Shown one piece after another: positions 16,879 through 25,496 of a DNA stretch of 47,246 nucleotides. Source of the DNA: DATKXU01 sp035528905 (lineage in GTDB: Bacteria > Armatimonadota > UBA5829 > DTJY01). The stretch covers positions 1 to 47,246 of the forward strand of contig DATKXU010000020.1 in NCBI GenBank assembly GCA_035528905.1, read 5' to 3'. The notes beneath the pieces were generated by a model, which searched no databases, was not told the origin of the DNA, and saw nothing but the letters and a program-made list of their open reading frames with translations. Made by a program: the position numbers and the translations under genes. Positions within the stretch are counted from its first letter, which is position 1. Each line of letters starts with the position of its first letter.

Positions 16879-19749
16879 ATGAAGTTAGCGGAATTGTTGG
16901 AGGCGGTCTTCCAGAACATCGCTCAGTCAGAAGCAGGTGCGGCGGCGCTCGTGCGCCGGATTCGGTCGGAGATCAACTTCGCCCAGAGGTTTGTCGAGCT
17001 GTACCCGGAGCAAAAGGCGCATTGGGAGAAGCTGGTGCTGAGGGCGGCAAAGCTCGTGCAGGACAGGCTTTCCGCCGGGGGAGCGGTTGACCTCGCGGCC
17101 GTAGTCGCCGAAGCGGAGGAGATCATGTCTCCCATCGGCCAGGTCGCAAAGGAGTACACAATCCACTGCTGCGGCCATGCCCACATAGACATGAACTGGA
17201 TGTGGTCGTGGCCGGAGACGGTCGGCGTCAGCCGCGACACGTTCGCAACCGTTGACAAGCTGATGGACGAGTTTCCCGATTTCCATTTCTCGCAGAGCCA
17301 GGCGTCCACATATATCGCGATGCAGAAGTATCACCCGGAGATATTCGAGGCGATCAAGCGGCGTGTGAAAGAGGGGAGATGGGAAGTCACCGCGAGTATG
17401 TGGGTCGAAGGCGACAAGAACATGGTTTCGGGCGAGTCCCTCTGCCGTCATCTTCTCTATACGCGGCAGTATTTCAAGGAGTGCATGGGTCTCGAACCCG
17501 AGGACGTGAAGATGGACTGGTCCCCGGATACCTTCGGCCATGCGCATACGCTTCCATCAATCCTGACTCGCGGCGGAGTGAGCCGCTACTATCACGTGCG
17601 CACCGGCCCGGACCCGTGGCTCTATAAGTGGAGGTCTCCGGAGGGACGCGAGGTTCTGGCGTTCAACGACAAGGACCGCCATGGATACAATGGGCCTATT
17701 TACCCTGAAATCGTCGAGGGCATGATACAATTCGCAAAGCAGACGGGCCTGAAGGATTTCCTGTGCATGTACGGCGTGGGCGACCACGGCGGCGGTCCCA
17801 CCAGGCGCGACCTCCGACTGGCCTCCGAAATTGCGACATGGCCGACATTTCCAGTGCTGAAGCTGAGCACCACGGACGCCTTCTTCTCCGCTGTCGAGGA
17901 AGCGAATCCGGACCTGCCTGTCGTGGACAAGGACCTCAATTTCATATTCGAGGGCTGCTACACTTCGCAGAGCAATATCAAGTACGCCAACCGTGTGAGC
18001 GAGATCGCGCTCCCGGAGGCTGAAGCGCTCGCGGTGATCGCAGGCGCCGCAGTCGGCATGGATTATCCGGGCGATCTTCTCCGCAGGGCCTGGCGGTGGA
18101 CGCTTTTCAATCACTTCCACGACATCTTTCCCGGCTCAGGGGTCAAGGCGACCTACGAATACGCGCAGGGCTTGTTCCAGGAGATTCAGGCGACGACCGA
18201 TTCGATTCGCACGCGGGCGCTCAGGGGCCTCGCGGCGAAGGTCAATACCGCGAGCGCGGCTCTTACCAGACCGAGCGCGATCGGCTCCGGCCTGGGAGAC
18301 GGACTCGGTGCAGGCGCAGGCGATCCCGGCGTTCCCGGCGGCGTGGCTGCCTATAACGCCGGCGCACCGGATGCCGAGCCGATTCTGGTATACAACCAGA
18401 AGCCTTGGCCCAGATCAGAGGTAGTCTACGCAAAGGTCTGGAACAAGCAGGTCTTGGACGACCGGGTTATCGCGCGGGACTCGAACGGCAAGGAGATCAA
18501 GGCTCAGGTGGTTGCGAGAGGCAAGTACTGGGACCACGATTTCGCCACAGTCGCATTCAAGGCTGAGAGCGTCCCCGCCGTGGGTTACAAGGTCTACGCG
18601 ATAGACAATGCACCCGGACCGGTACATGCGCAAGGCGCGGAGATCGGCCGGATGATCAGCAACATATACGGCATTTGCTTCCCGAATCCGAACGGCCCGA
18701 GGATCATGGAAAACGAGTACCTCAAGGTCGAGATAGACTTTCCGTCCGGCGCGATAAAGCACTTGATTGACAAGGAAACCGGCTGGGACTGTGTGCCTGA
18801 AGGCAAGCTCTTCGGCCTCCTGGAGGTGTATCAGGAGAGCCATCACGGCATGACCGCGTGGATCATCGGCCAGACGCCGGAATCCGCACAGCTCACCAGC
18901 GGCGGTGACATCCAGGTCATTCAGCAAGGTCCGAACCGCGTGGCCCTGAGGGTAAATCGCAAGTACCGCGACTCGACTATATCCCTGGAGATCGGCTTGA
19001 ACTCCGGGTCGAGGATGCTGGATTTCAAGCTCAATACCCGCTGGGTTGAGCGCGGAACTCCGGAGACCGGCGTCCTGATGCTCAAAGTGGCGTTCCCGGC
19101 CGGCGTGAAGAACGGCGTCCCGACCTACGAGATTCCATTCGGCAGCCAGGTCCGAGAGCAGTCGGAGCAGGAGGTGCCCGCCTTGAAGTGGGCCGATCTC
19201 TCGGGCGACACGGCCAAGGGCAAGCACGGAATCACGCTCGTGAACGACTCGAAATACGGCCATTCGTGCGTGGACGACACTCTCCGGCTCACGCTCATAA
19301 GGTCGAGCTACGACCCTGATCCGCTCCCGGAGATCAGGGACCACGAGATCGGGTTCGGCATAATCCCGCACAAGGGGGTTTGCGATGTGGTCGCTGCGAC
19401 CCGCGCAGGCGAGTCATTCAACTCGCCGCTGGCGGTTGCGAGCGCCACTGTGCAGAAGGGAGAGCTTCCGCCCGAGAAGAGCTACGTCGAGGTGCTCACG
19501 CCGAACGTGTTTGTCTCCGCGATCAAGAAAGCCGAGTCCGACGGCGCCCTGATCATCCGGCTCGTCGAGATGGCGGGGAAGGAGACCGAGGCGCAGGTGA
19601 GGATCACCGACCTCGTGAAGCCGGGCACTCCGGCGAAGCAGGTTGATCTCCTCGAGCGGCCGCTCCAGAAGGCGCATGCGAAGATGCTCGGCGACGTGCT
19701 GACGGTCAAAGTCCCGGCCCACGGCATCGCATCGGTGATGGTGGGGTAG
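16879..19749 (+). CDS. alpha-mannosidase, glycoside hydrolase family 38
   Basis: A 956-residue retaining alpha-mannosidase-type enzyme with a helical N-terminal region of ~95 residues. The zinc site HAHIDMNW (His100, His102? by family alignment, and Asp104) is followed by KMDWSPDTFGHAH, which holds the catalytic nucleophile Asp. Further on are EGCYTSQSNIKYANR and LFNHFHDIFPGSGV with another zinc His. The C-terminal half is the beta-rich mannosidase domain. No signal peptide, so it is cytosolic, as expected for turnover of imported or recycled mannosides. A Gly/Ala/Pro-rich linker of ~40 residues (around 470-510) separates the helical and beta domains. AGAAGGG precedes the ATG. Single gene followed by two hairpins. 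Confidence 0.93.
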   Translation: MKLAELLEAVFQNIAQSEAGAAALVRRIRSEINFAQRFVELYPEQKAHWEKLVLRAAKLVQDRLSAGGAVDLAAVVAEAEEIMSPIGQVAKEYTIHCCGHAHIDMNWMWSWPETVGVSRDTFATVDKLMDEFPDFHFSQSQASTYIAMQKYHPEIFEAIKRRVKEGRWEVTASMWVEGDKNMVSGESLCRHLLYTRQYFKECMGLEPEDVKMDWSPDTFGHAHTLPSILTRGGVSRYYHVRTGPDPWLYKWRSPEGREVLAFNDKDRHGYNGPIYPEIVEGMIQFAKQTGLKDFLCMYGVGDHGGGPTRRDLRLASEIATWPTFPVLKLSTTDAFFSAVEEANPDLPVVDKDLNFIFEGCYTSQSNIKYANRVSEIALPEAEALAVIAGAAVGMDYPGDLLRRAWRWTLFNHFHDIFPGSGVKATYEYAQGLFQEIQATTDSIRTRALRGLAAKVNTASAALTRPSAIGSGLGDGLGAGAGDPGVPGGVAAYNAGAPDAEPILVYNQKPWPRSEVVYAKVWNKQVLDDRVIARDSNGKEIKAQVVARGKYWDHDFATVAFKAESVPAVGYKVYAIDNAPGPVHAQGAEIGRMISNIYGICFPNPNGPRIMENEYLKVEIDFPSGAIKHLIDKETGWDCVPEGKLFGLLEVYQESHHGMTAWIIGQTPESAQLTSGGDIQVIQQGPNRVALRVNRKYRDSTISLEIGLNSGSRMLDFKLNTRWVERGTPETGVLMLKVAFPAGVKNGVPTYEIPFGSQVREQSEQEVPALKWADLSGDTAKGKHGITLVNDSKYGHSCVDDTLRLTLIRSSYDPDPLPEIRDHEIGFGIIPHKGVCDVVAATRAGESFNSPLAVASATVQKGELPPEKSYVEVLTPNVFVSAIKKAESDGALIIRLVEMAGKETEAQVRITDLVKPGTPAKQVDLLERPLQKAHAKMLGDVLTVKVPAHGIASVMVG

Positions 19750-19821
19750 TCCGCCTGAGGCGGACGGCGGTTAGCAGTTATCAGGCCTTACACGTTGGGG
19801 CTGGATTTCCAATCCAGCCCC
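19750..19821. terminator. two hairpins after the alpha-mannosidase
   Basis: TCCGCC-TGA-GGCGGA (19750-19764) begins in the last base of the stop codon. GGGGCTGGATT-TCC-AATCCAGCCCC (19797-19821) is a perfect 11-bp stem followed by CCTTCC. Either could end transcription from the mannosidase or from the convergent cysteine desulfurase; both also look like dispersed palindromes. Confidence 0.6.
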
Positions 19822-19920
19822 CCTTCCGGCTATGGCCGGTCCGCCGCGCCGGAATGCACAGCCGCTACACATTTCCTTCCTGCTCTCTGTGGTCTTCTGT
19901 GTTTCTGTGTTCCAAGAGAG

Positions 19921-21069
19921 TCACCGAGCAAGCGGAGACAGTGCGCGCAGGCGGGCGATGATCGGCGGGAGCTGCTCGAGCACGTAGTCGAGGTCTTCCT
20001 TCGTCGTGCTGCGGCCGAGGGAGAAGCGGATGGAGCTTTGCGCGACCTGGAGCGGCAGCCCGATCGCCTTGAGCACGTGCGATGGCTCGATTGCCCCCGC
20101 GCTGCACGCCGAGCCGGTGGATGCCGCAACGCCCACCGCATCGAGCATCAGCAGCGTTGACTCCCCTTCTACGTACTCGATGACGATGTTGACGTTATTC
20201 GGCAGCCTCTTCGTGGGATGTCCATTCAGCCGGATATCGGGGATGCGGGCGGTCAGCTCGCGGATCAGGTAATCGCGAAGTTCTGTCTCCTCGCGTGCGC
20301 GTTCCTCGATGTCCTCCTGGGAGATTTGGAGGGCCTTCGCAAGCCCGACTATGCCGGGAATGTTCTCGGTGCCCGCACGGCGCTTTCGCTCCTGCGCGCC
20401 TCCGTGGATGATCGGCGAAATCTTAGTCCCCCGGCGGACGTACAGCGCCCCGACGCCTTTCGGCCCGTAGAACTTGTGCGCCGCCAGGGAGAGCAGGTCC
20501 ACGCCGAGCTTGTCCACATTGACCGGAATGTGCCCGACCGTCTGCACGGCATCGGTGTGAAACGCGATTCCACGCTCATAGGTTATCTTGGAACTCTCGG
20601 CTATTGGCTCGATTGTCCCGATCTCGTTGTTCGCGTGCATGACGGACACGAGAATCGTCTTGTCGGTGATTGCTTTCTCGACATCGGCAGGATCCACCAG
20701 CCCGTATTCGTCCACCGGTAGGCAGATTACCTCAACGCCGCGCGTTTCCAGGTACTCGCAGGTCTCGAGCACGGCATGATGCTCGATGGCCGTGGTAATG
20801 ATCTGGTTACCCTTGCCGGCGAGCGCCTCTGTCACCCCGATGAGGGCCATATTGTCCGACTCAGTCCCGCCGCTGGTGAAATATATCTCGGAGGCATCCG
20901 CGTCCAGGATGCGGGCGACTGTGTCCCGCGCGCCGTCGAGCGCCCGTCTGGCTTCCTGGCCGAATGAGTGCAGGCTCGACGGGTTCCCGAAAGCATCCGT
21001 CATGTACGGGCGCATCGCGTCCGCCACTTCCGGCAGAACCGGCGTCGTCGCCGCATGATCAAGGTATAT
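19921..21069 (-). CDS. cysteine desulfurase (NifS/IscS type), start codon unclear
   Basis: PLP-dependent enzyme that takes sulfur from cysteine for Fe-S clusters or thiolation. Marks: GGTESDN, IEHHAV, HANNEIGT, the PLP lysine in SLAAHKFYGPKG, and the sulfur-accepting cysteine in STGSACSAG. The first conventional start codon is GTG 21027 (368 residues), but the invariant N-terminal strand YLDHAATTPVLPE is encoded upstream of it, from 21069. Between 21069 and the in-frame stop at 21133-21135 there is no ATG, GTG, TTG or CTG; those codons are an ACGAGT repeat (coding Thr-Ser-Arg). Either a rare start is used (ATA 21069, ATC 21129), the N-terminus was damaged by repeat invasion, or a base is wrong. 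It lies just after murJ. Confidence 0.85.
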   Translation of the reverse strand: MYLDHAATTPVLPEVADAMRPYMTDAFGNPSSLHSFGQEARRALDGARDTVARILDADASEIYFTSGGTESDNMALIGVTEALAGKGNQIITTAIEHHAVLETCEYLETRGVEVICLPVDEYGLVDPADVEKAITDKTILVSVMHANNEIGTIEPIAESSKITYERGIAFHTDAVQTVGHIPVNVDKLGVDLLSLAAHKFYGPKGVGALYVRRGTKISPIIHGGAQERKRRAGTENIPGIVGLAKALQISQEDIEERAREETELRDYLIRELTARIPDIRLNGHPTKRLPNNVNIVIEYVEGESTLLMLDAVGVAASTGSACSAGAIEPSHVLKAIGLPLQVAQSSIRFSLGRSTTKEDLDYVLEQLPPIIARLRALSPLAR

Positions 21070-21070
21070 C

Positions 21071-21135
21071 TTTCTACTCGTACTCGTTCTCGTACTCCTA
21101 CTCGTGCATCGTGATGCGTATTGCGTGATCCGTCA
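21071..21135. repeat. ACTCGTACTC plus CGTGATGCGT degenerate repeat
   Basis: About six hexamers of the type ACTCGT (with ACTCCT and TCTCGT variants) are followed by GTGATGCGTATTGCGTGATCC. The same two-part structure occurs at 41304-41346 and partly at 41480-41527, 38287-38345 and 44600-44615. Here it occupies the 5' end of the cysteine desulfurase gene. Confidence 0.8.
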
Positions 21136-21139
21136 GCGG

Positions 21140-22744
21140 TTAAGTGATCTGATCTGCTTCCGGCGCTACCGGCGGCCGCCTGAACCTGCTTGTCACAAGC
21201 TTCCAAATCTGCGCAGCCTCGTCTACCTTCAGCAGCGCTACCATGCCCACGTATACCAGCACCGCCGGCGTACCCGCCACTACGACGCCGATCAGTGCAC
21301 CCAGCGAACGGTTTACATCAATATACTGCCCCACCAGGCGAAACACAACCCATGCCACAGCGCCAGCCGCCAGCGACGAAAAAACCACTTTCCCGAAGGA
21401 CTTGACGATCAGTCCGCCGTTGATTCCGCCGAGCCGCCGCCTCAGGATTTCCGTCAGCGCCAGCACGTGCAGTATCGCCGCCACCGATGTTGCCAGTGCC
21501 AATCCGCCGCACCCCAGCGGCTTCATCAATAGCCAGTTCATCGGCACAAAGATGAATGTCACCAGGGTTCCGGTAACCACCGGCACCACCGTGTCCTGCA
21601 AAGCATAGAATCCTCGCGTGACTATCGCCTGCCCCGCCCATGCGGCAATCCCGATCGAGTAGAAGACCAGCGTGTAGCCCACATATGGCGCGTCCGCAGC
21701 GGTGAACTTCCCATGCTGGAAGAGCATCCGAACGATGGGCGTTGCGAGCACCATCATGAGCACGGATGATGGCACCGTCAGCAGAAGCGTTCCCCGGAGG
21801 CCGAAATTCACAGTCGCCCGCAGTTGGGCTGTTTCCTTTCTTGCTGCCTGCTCTGCCAGCGTCGGGAAGAGCGCCACTGCCGACGCCTGCGCGAAGACTC
21901 CGAGCGGCACCTGCATCAGGCGGTTTGAATACAGGAGCGCGGCGACCGCCCCTACGCCGAGGAGCGACCCAAAGCCCCGGTTGACGATCACATCCACATA
22001 CGGCAGCGAAAGCCCAAGCATCACCGGCAGGGCAAGCTTCCCAACCTTCACTACTCCAGGATGGCGCACGTTAAGACTCGCCTTGAACTTGATTCCAAGC
22101 CTGCGAACCACGATCACTTGAAGAACGAAGTTGCCGACGAATGCGCCGACCAGCGCGCCCCAGGTCAGGCTGCTGACCCCAAGCCGCCCGGCCAGGAACA
22201 CGCCGCCGATTATGATGAAGATGTTGTAGATTATCGGCCCCAGCGCAGGACCGATGAAGTGCTTTCGGGAGTAGAGCGTTGCAATGATCAGCCCGCCGAT
22301 GAAGAAGAAGAGCTGTGCCGGCAGCACTATCCGCGTGAGGAATACGGCCAGCGGCAGAAGGTTCCTGTGCTCGTGCGCGAACCCCGGCGCTACCAATGGC
22401 ACGAAGGACTCAGCGAAGATCTCACAGATCACAATCAGCGTCGTGAGCACAAGGAGAATCAGCGTGCCGATGACGCTGAAGACCTTCCATGCCTCGTCTT
22501 CTTCGCCTTTCGTCCAGTATTCGGTGAACACGGGGATAAATGCGCTGCTCAGGGCGCCGCTCGAAAGCAGGAAGTAGAGCAAGTCCGGGAGCTGGAACGC
22601 GACCCCGTAGGCGTCTACCAGCCCCCCCGCGCCGAACTGGTTTGCTATCACCATCTCGCGCACGAGGCCGAGGATCCTGCTTGCAAAGATGGCCGCCATC
22701 ATGATCCCGGCGGCCTTCGTCACCGTCTTCGCCGTGCTGGACAT
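21140..22744 (-). CDS. murJ: lipid II flippase MurJ (MviN)
   Basis: MOP-superfamily integral membrane protein that flips lipid II across the inner membrane during peptidoglycan synthesis. With 534 residues and about 14 hydrophobic segments, it has the usual size. The N-terminal SRILGLVREMVIANQFG closely matches the family opening, and ALFPTLAEQA and PIVRMLFQHGKF are present further on. I chose ATG 22744 rather than the upstream TTG 22783, because the promoter -35 and -10 lie between them and transcription would begin about 4 nt before ATG 22744. GAGGAT precedes the ATG but would mostly lie outside the transcript. The cysteine desulfurase follows and may share the message. Confidence 0.93.
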   Translation of the reverse strand: MSSTAKTVTKAAGIMMAAIFASRILGLVREMVIANQFGAGGLVDAYGVAFQLPDLLYFLLSSGALSSAFIPVFTEYWTKGEEDEAWKVFSVIGTLILLVLTTLIVICEIFAESFVPLVAPGFAHEHRNLLPLAVFLTRIVLPAQLFFFIGGLIIATLYSRKHFIGPALGPIIYNIFIIIGGVFLAGRLGVSSLTWGALVGAFVGNFVLQVIVVRRLGIKFKASLNVRHPGVVKVGKLALPVMLGLSLPYVDVIVNRGFGSLLGVGAVAALLYSNRLMQVPLGVFAQASAVALFPTLAEQAARKETAQLRATVNFGLRGTLLLTVPSSVLMMVLATPIVRMLFQHGKFTAADAPYVGYTLVFYSIGIAAWAGQAIVTRGFYALQDTVVPVVTGTLVTFIFVPMNWLLMKPLGCGGLALATSVAAILHVLALTEILRRRLGGINGGLIVKSFGKVVFSSLAAGAVAWVVFRLVGQYIDVNRSLGALIGVVVAGTPAVLVYVGMVALLKVDEAAQIWKLVTSRFRRPPVAPEADQIT

Positions 22745-22754
22745 AGCATCCTCA

Positions 22755-22783
22755 AGTATAAGCATGTGCAGGAACGCTGTCAA
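22755..22783 (-). promoter_or_regulatory. consensus promoter of murJ
   Basis: On the minus strand TTGACA (22783-22778), a 17-bp spacer and TATACT (22760-22755). The start is expected at 22747-22749, 3-5 nt upstream of the ATG, so the message is effectively leaderless. Confidence 0.8.
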
Positions 22784-22808
22784 ATGCTTGGTAGTGGGTC
22801 AGTTTGAA

Positions 22809-22985
22809 TCAATGTTTTTCTAACATTTCAAGGATGTCGCGAATCCACCAGACATGATCGCTCACCCCTGCGGCGATAGCTGAAGTCGTCTTTAAGGACT
22901 GATGCACTCGACACAAGTTGTAGCACATGAAATGCAGAGCCATAGCATGCTGGTGATACTCGATCTTCTTTGAGAAGCCGACCGC
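22809..22985 (-). pseudogene. transposase remnant (C-terminal ~58 codons)
   Basis: Reading the minus strand from just inside an in-frame TGA (22986-22988) gives GFSKKIEYHQHAMALHF, then YNLCRVHQSLKTT, and ends EMLEKH at the stop 22809-22811. This is the C-terminal end of a DDE transposase; the YNxxRxHxSL pattern is typical, and I recall near-identical ends in proteins annotated as IS1-like or integrase-core transposases. No start, no catalytic domain and no obvious terminal inverted repeats remain. It marks the left side of the lower-GC island with the HigBA operon. Confidence 0.75.
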
Positions 22986-22994
22986 TCAAGCATT

Positions 22995-23078
22995 TGTCAA
23001 GCATGTAATTAGCAAATTAATAAATTTCATAATTTTTTTCTTTGAGGTCTTGACAAAGTGGGAATACCTCTGTATGAT
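22995..23078 (+). promoter_or_regulatory. promoter of the higBA operon with AT-rich upstream element
   Basis: TTGACA (23050-23055), a 17-bp spacer and TATGAT (23073-23078). An A/T tract at 23004-23042, containing AAATT-AATA-AATTT (23014-23027), lies upstream and could act as an UP element or an operator. The expected transcription start coincides with the higB ATG at 23085. Confidence 0.75.
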
Positions 23079-23084
23079 GAACAC

Positions 23085-23381
23085 ATGGAGATCACCTTCC
23101 GGGACACCCGCCTTGATAAGCTAGAGACCGATGCCGACTTTGATGGTGGGTTTCCATCTCAAATTGTGGCAGCATACCGTAAACGTATCCAGCAAATCAG
23201 GGCCGCTGTGGATGAGAGGTATTTGTATAGTCAAAAGTCACTCAGATTCGAGAAACTAGCAGGTGATCGCAAACACCAACATTCGATGCGTTTAAATGAT
23301 CAATGGCGGTTGATTTTGGAGTTTGAGGGAAAGGGTTCCGAGAAAACCGTCGTGATTGTTAGTATTGAGGATTACCACTAA
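23085..23381 (+). CDS. higB: HigB-type toxin (RelE/ParE-fold RNase)
   Basis: A 98-residue protein of the plasmid-maintenance killer type. These toxins cut mRNA at the ribosome and are held in check by the following antitoxin. The family pattern is clear: an N-terminal FRDTRLDKL strand, QIRAAVDERYLYSQKSLRFEKL helices, then GDRKHQHSMRLNDQWRLIL, with VIVSIEDYH at the end. The frame opens earlier at 23058, but ATG 23085 gives the right length and sits at the predicted transcription start, so it is probably read from a leaderless message. The antitoxin begins 12 bp downstream, preceded by AAGGAG. Toxin first, antitoxin second is the usual hig order. Confidence 0.9.
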   Translation: MEITFRDTRLDKLETDADFDGGFPSQIVAAYRKRIQQIRAAVDERYLYSQKSLRFEKLAGDRKHQHSMRLNDQWRLILEFEGKGSEKTVVIVSIEDYH

Positions 23382-23393
23382 AGGAGATATGCC

Positions 23394-24530
23394 ATGATCG
23401 AGAGGAAGGTTGCTGAGGTTTTCCCTCCCGGTGTTTTCATCAAGGAGGAGTTAGATGCGCGTGGTTGGAGCCAAGTCGAACTGGCTGAGATTATCGGGCG
23501 TTCCCCTGTAGAAGTCAACGCTTTGGTCCTGGGCAAGAGAGCGGTTACCCCAGAGATGGCAAAGGAGCTTGGCGATGCTTTTGGCACGGATGCGCAATAC
23601 TGGATGAACTTGGAAAGTACCTATCAACTTCATCGCACTAAAGATGCCGATAATGCGATCTCGCGGCGTGCGAAGTTACACCAGATTGCGCCAATAAGGG
23701 AAATGGTAAAGCGGCATTGGCTCGAAATGTCGGAAAACATAGATGTGCTTGAGCACAGGGTAAAGCGCTTCTTTGGAATCTCTGATTTGGAGAAGCCTAT
23801 TCCTTTTCTGCACGCCGCACGGAGAGGAACACAAGAGATAACACCGACGCTTATTGCATGGTTCTATCGAGCCAAACAACTTGCTTGTGCTGTACATGCG
23901 AAGCCGTTCTCTGAGCGGTCTTTCAAGAGCGGTCTGAACGAATTAAAGACGTTGCTTCCTAACACACAGGATGTTAGGCATATTCCCAGGATACTTGCAG
24001 AAGCTGGCATCCGTTTCCTTGTAGTAGAGCATTTACCGAAAACCAGGATAGACGGCGTCGCTTTCTGGCTCGATGAGAAGTCTCCGGTCATCGTGCTTTC
24101 ATTGCGGTATGACAGAATAGACTGGTTCTGGTTCACTCTTGCCCACGAACTAGGCCACGTAGGGCGCCGAGATGGATTGCGTAACACTCCGATGACGTTC
24201 GACACCGATCTTGTTGGGGATGAGGTCATGCCTGAAGAACAGGAATCCGAGTCGGAGAGGGAAGCAAGTCGGTTTGCAACCGAATTCCTTATCAATCAGT
24301 CAGAACTCCGCAGCTTCATTGCACGGGTCAGCCCTTTGTATTCGAGGACAAAGATTATTGGCTTCGCAAGCACAATCGGGGTACATCCCGGCATTGTTGT
24401 TGGCCAACTTCAGCATCGAAAAGAAATTGGATGGGCTGTCCATAGACAAATGCTAGATAAGGTAAGAAACACCATAATTCAATCGGCACTTACCGATGGA
24501 TGGGGACATACAACCCCGATACTCAGTTAA
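23394..24530 (+). CDS. higA: HigA-type antitoxin fused to an ImmA/IrrE metallopeptidase domain
   Basis: A 378-residue two-domain protein. Residues ~10-70 are the XRE-family helix-turn-helix of HigA antitoxins (PPGVFIKEELDARGWSQ, AEIIGRSPVEVNALVLGKRA, YWMNLESTYQ). A helical middle region follows. Around 200-300 is an ImmA/IrrE (DUF955) zinc-protease domain with HELGH at 251-255 and an EREASRFATEFL helix carrying the likely third ligand. Such fusions are known beside HigB toxins. The protein probably neutralises HigB, represses the promoter, and may use its protease domain to cut itself or the toxin complex under stress; that last point is inference. It is far longer than a plain HigA (~100 residues). 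Confidence 0.88.
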   Translation: MIERKVAEVFPPGVFIKEELDARGWSQVELAEIIGRSPVEVNALVLGKRAVTPEMAKELGDAFGTDAQYWMNLESTYQLHRTKDADNAISRRAKLHQIAPIREMVKRHWLEMSENIDVLEHRVKRFFGISDLEKPIPFLHAARRGTQEITPTLIAWFYRAKQLACAVHAKPFSERSFKSGLNELKTLLPNTQDVRHIPRILAEAGIRFLVVEHLPKTRIDGVAFWLDEKSPVIVLSLRYDRIDWFWFTLAHELGHVGRRDGLRNTPMTFDTDLVGDEVMPEEQESESEREASRFATEFLINQSELRSFIARVSPLYSRTKIIGFASTIGVHPGIVVGQLQHRKEIGWAVHRQMLDKVRNTIIQSALTDGWGHTTPILS

Positions 24531-24539
24531 GGAGATAAC

Positions 24540-25037
24540 ATGTTGACCCGAAACAAGGAGTTGCAACACATCGCGGACAAGTACAGGGAAGCGGGGCAGC
24601 CCTGGCCCGCAGCTACTCGCGATATAGCCGCATGGGCTATCCGCGAGGATCTCTGGACACCAAGTCGCACCGACCTACTTAATCAGTGTGCAGATCAGTT
24701 AGCCAGGGCAATGCGTGAAGAATACATCACTGATGCCCAGGGACGGTCAGTGCGTGCAAAACACGTAGCAAAATCATGGCGGAATGGCGAACTGATCGGG
24801 CTATGGGACGATATTCGCACCGCAGATCGGCAGCATATGGCAATTGCCTTCCAGCAGCGTCGTCAGCAGATAGTTGGAGATTGCAGACAGTTGAAGACGG
24901 ATGTGGACAGCTACAATGAGAACCGGAATGACGGCGTTCCCATAAACCTTGTGCTTGACTTCACTCAAGATGTTGAGGAACTAGAAGCAACGAAAAAACC
25001 GCCTGACGTAGCGGAAGAACTCCTTAACGTGGCCTAA
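24540..25037 (+). CDS. third protein of the HigBA-ImmA operon, unknown function
   Basis: A 165-residue soluble protein, 9 bp after the antitoxin stop and preceded by AAGGAG, so it belongs to the operon. It is mostly helical and charged, with no signal peptide or membrane segment. Notable stretches are WAIREDLWTPSR, QLARAMREEYITDAQGR, the basic VRAKHVAKSWRNG, LWDDIRTADRQHM and QRRQQIVGDCRQLKTDVDSYN. I recall similar proteins annotated as hypothetical beside HigA/ImmA fusions, but cannot verify it here. A chaperone, regulator or substrate of the peptidase domain are the obvious options. Its last bases overlap the end of a convergent small gene. Confidence 0.8.
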   Translation: MLTRNKELQHIADKYREAGQPWPAATRDIAAWAIREDLWTPSRTDLLNQCADQLARAMREEYITDAQGRSVRAKHVAKSWRNGELIGLWDDIRTADRQHMAIAFQQRRQQIVGDCRQLKTDVDSYNENRNDGVPINLVLDFTQDVEELEATKKPPDVAEELLNVA

Positions 25038-25329
25038 TCTCTGCGCTTAGACCACCTGGCATTCGCAGCCCTCCACCCTCTCTCTTTGCGCTGCTCCGGG
25101 GTAAGCCTTTCCGCGTGTGCCCTGCCGCCGACCTTGCCGCCAAGACGCCCCAGTGCTACCGTAGCGGGGTTTTCCCTTCTTCCTGTTTTTGTGGCGTATC
25201 TCCGCCGGTGGCCCCAGACACTACGCGAAACGCGATGTCGTTGACGTCTTTCGATTCTCCTTTGCTTGACCGCTTTTGCAGGGCATCAGTAGTAGACCAT
25301 ACGCGCGAACTATCTTCAAGACCCGCCAT
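25034..25329 (-). pseudogene. small basic protein gene with one-base frameshift
   Basis: The minus strand reads from ATG 25329 through KDVNDIAFRVVSGATGG and PQKQEEGK. Then the frame must shift by one base in a run of four A (forward T 25170-25173) to continue NPATVALGRLGGKVGG, AERLTPEQRKERGWRAANARW and KRRD to a stop at 25034. Without the shift it stops four codons later. The C-terminal GRLGGxxGG, LTPEQR and AARW pattern belongs to a common family of ~70-100-residue hypothetical proteins. The missing A in a homopolymer suggests a recent mutation or a sequencing error. The end overlaps the last codons of the third hig-operon gene, tail to tail. Confidence 0.72.
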
Positions 25330-25396
25330 TCAAAACTCACCCACTACCAAATGCTTACAGCCTCGATGCTGAAAGGAACGTCCTCTTCTGCGCTTC

Positions 25397-25425
25397 TTGA
25401 CAGGCTCTGCCGCGCGGTCTATAAT
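25397..25425 (+). promoter_or_regulatory. consensus promoter of the ASCH gene
   Basis: TTGACA (25397-25402), a 17-bp spacer and a perfect TATAAT (25420-25425). The start is near 25432, leaving a ~65-nt leader. Confidence 0.85.
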
Positions 25426-25496
25426 GCTCCAAACGCACTACCTGACAACTAACCGGCAGTTGTGTAAGGGCGTTCTGCCGACAGGAGTTGGACCTC

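Noticed and set aside
18415..19371. 318-codon minus-strand frame inside the alpha-mannosidase gene
   Set aside because: It mirrors the codon pattern of the strongly supported GH38 gene, with no ribosome site or protein-like motif of its own.
21071..21135. CRISPR-like array suspected from repeated ACTCGT units
   Set aside because: Units are 6 bp, degenerate, with no spacers and no cas genes; the same holds for the other repeat tracts.
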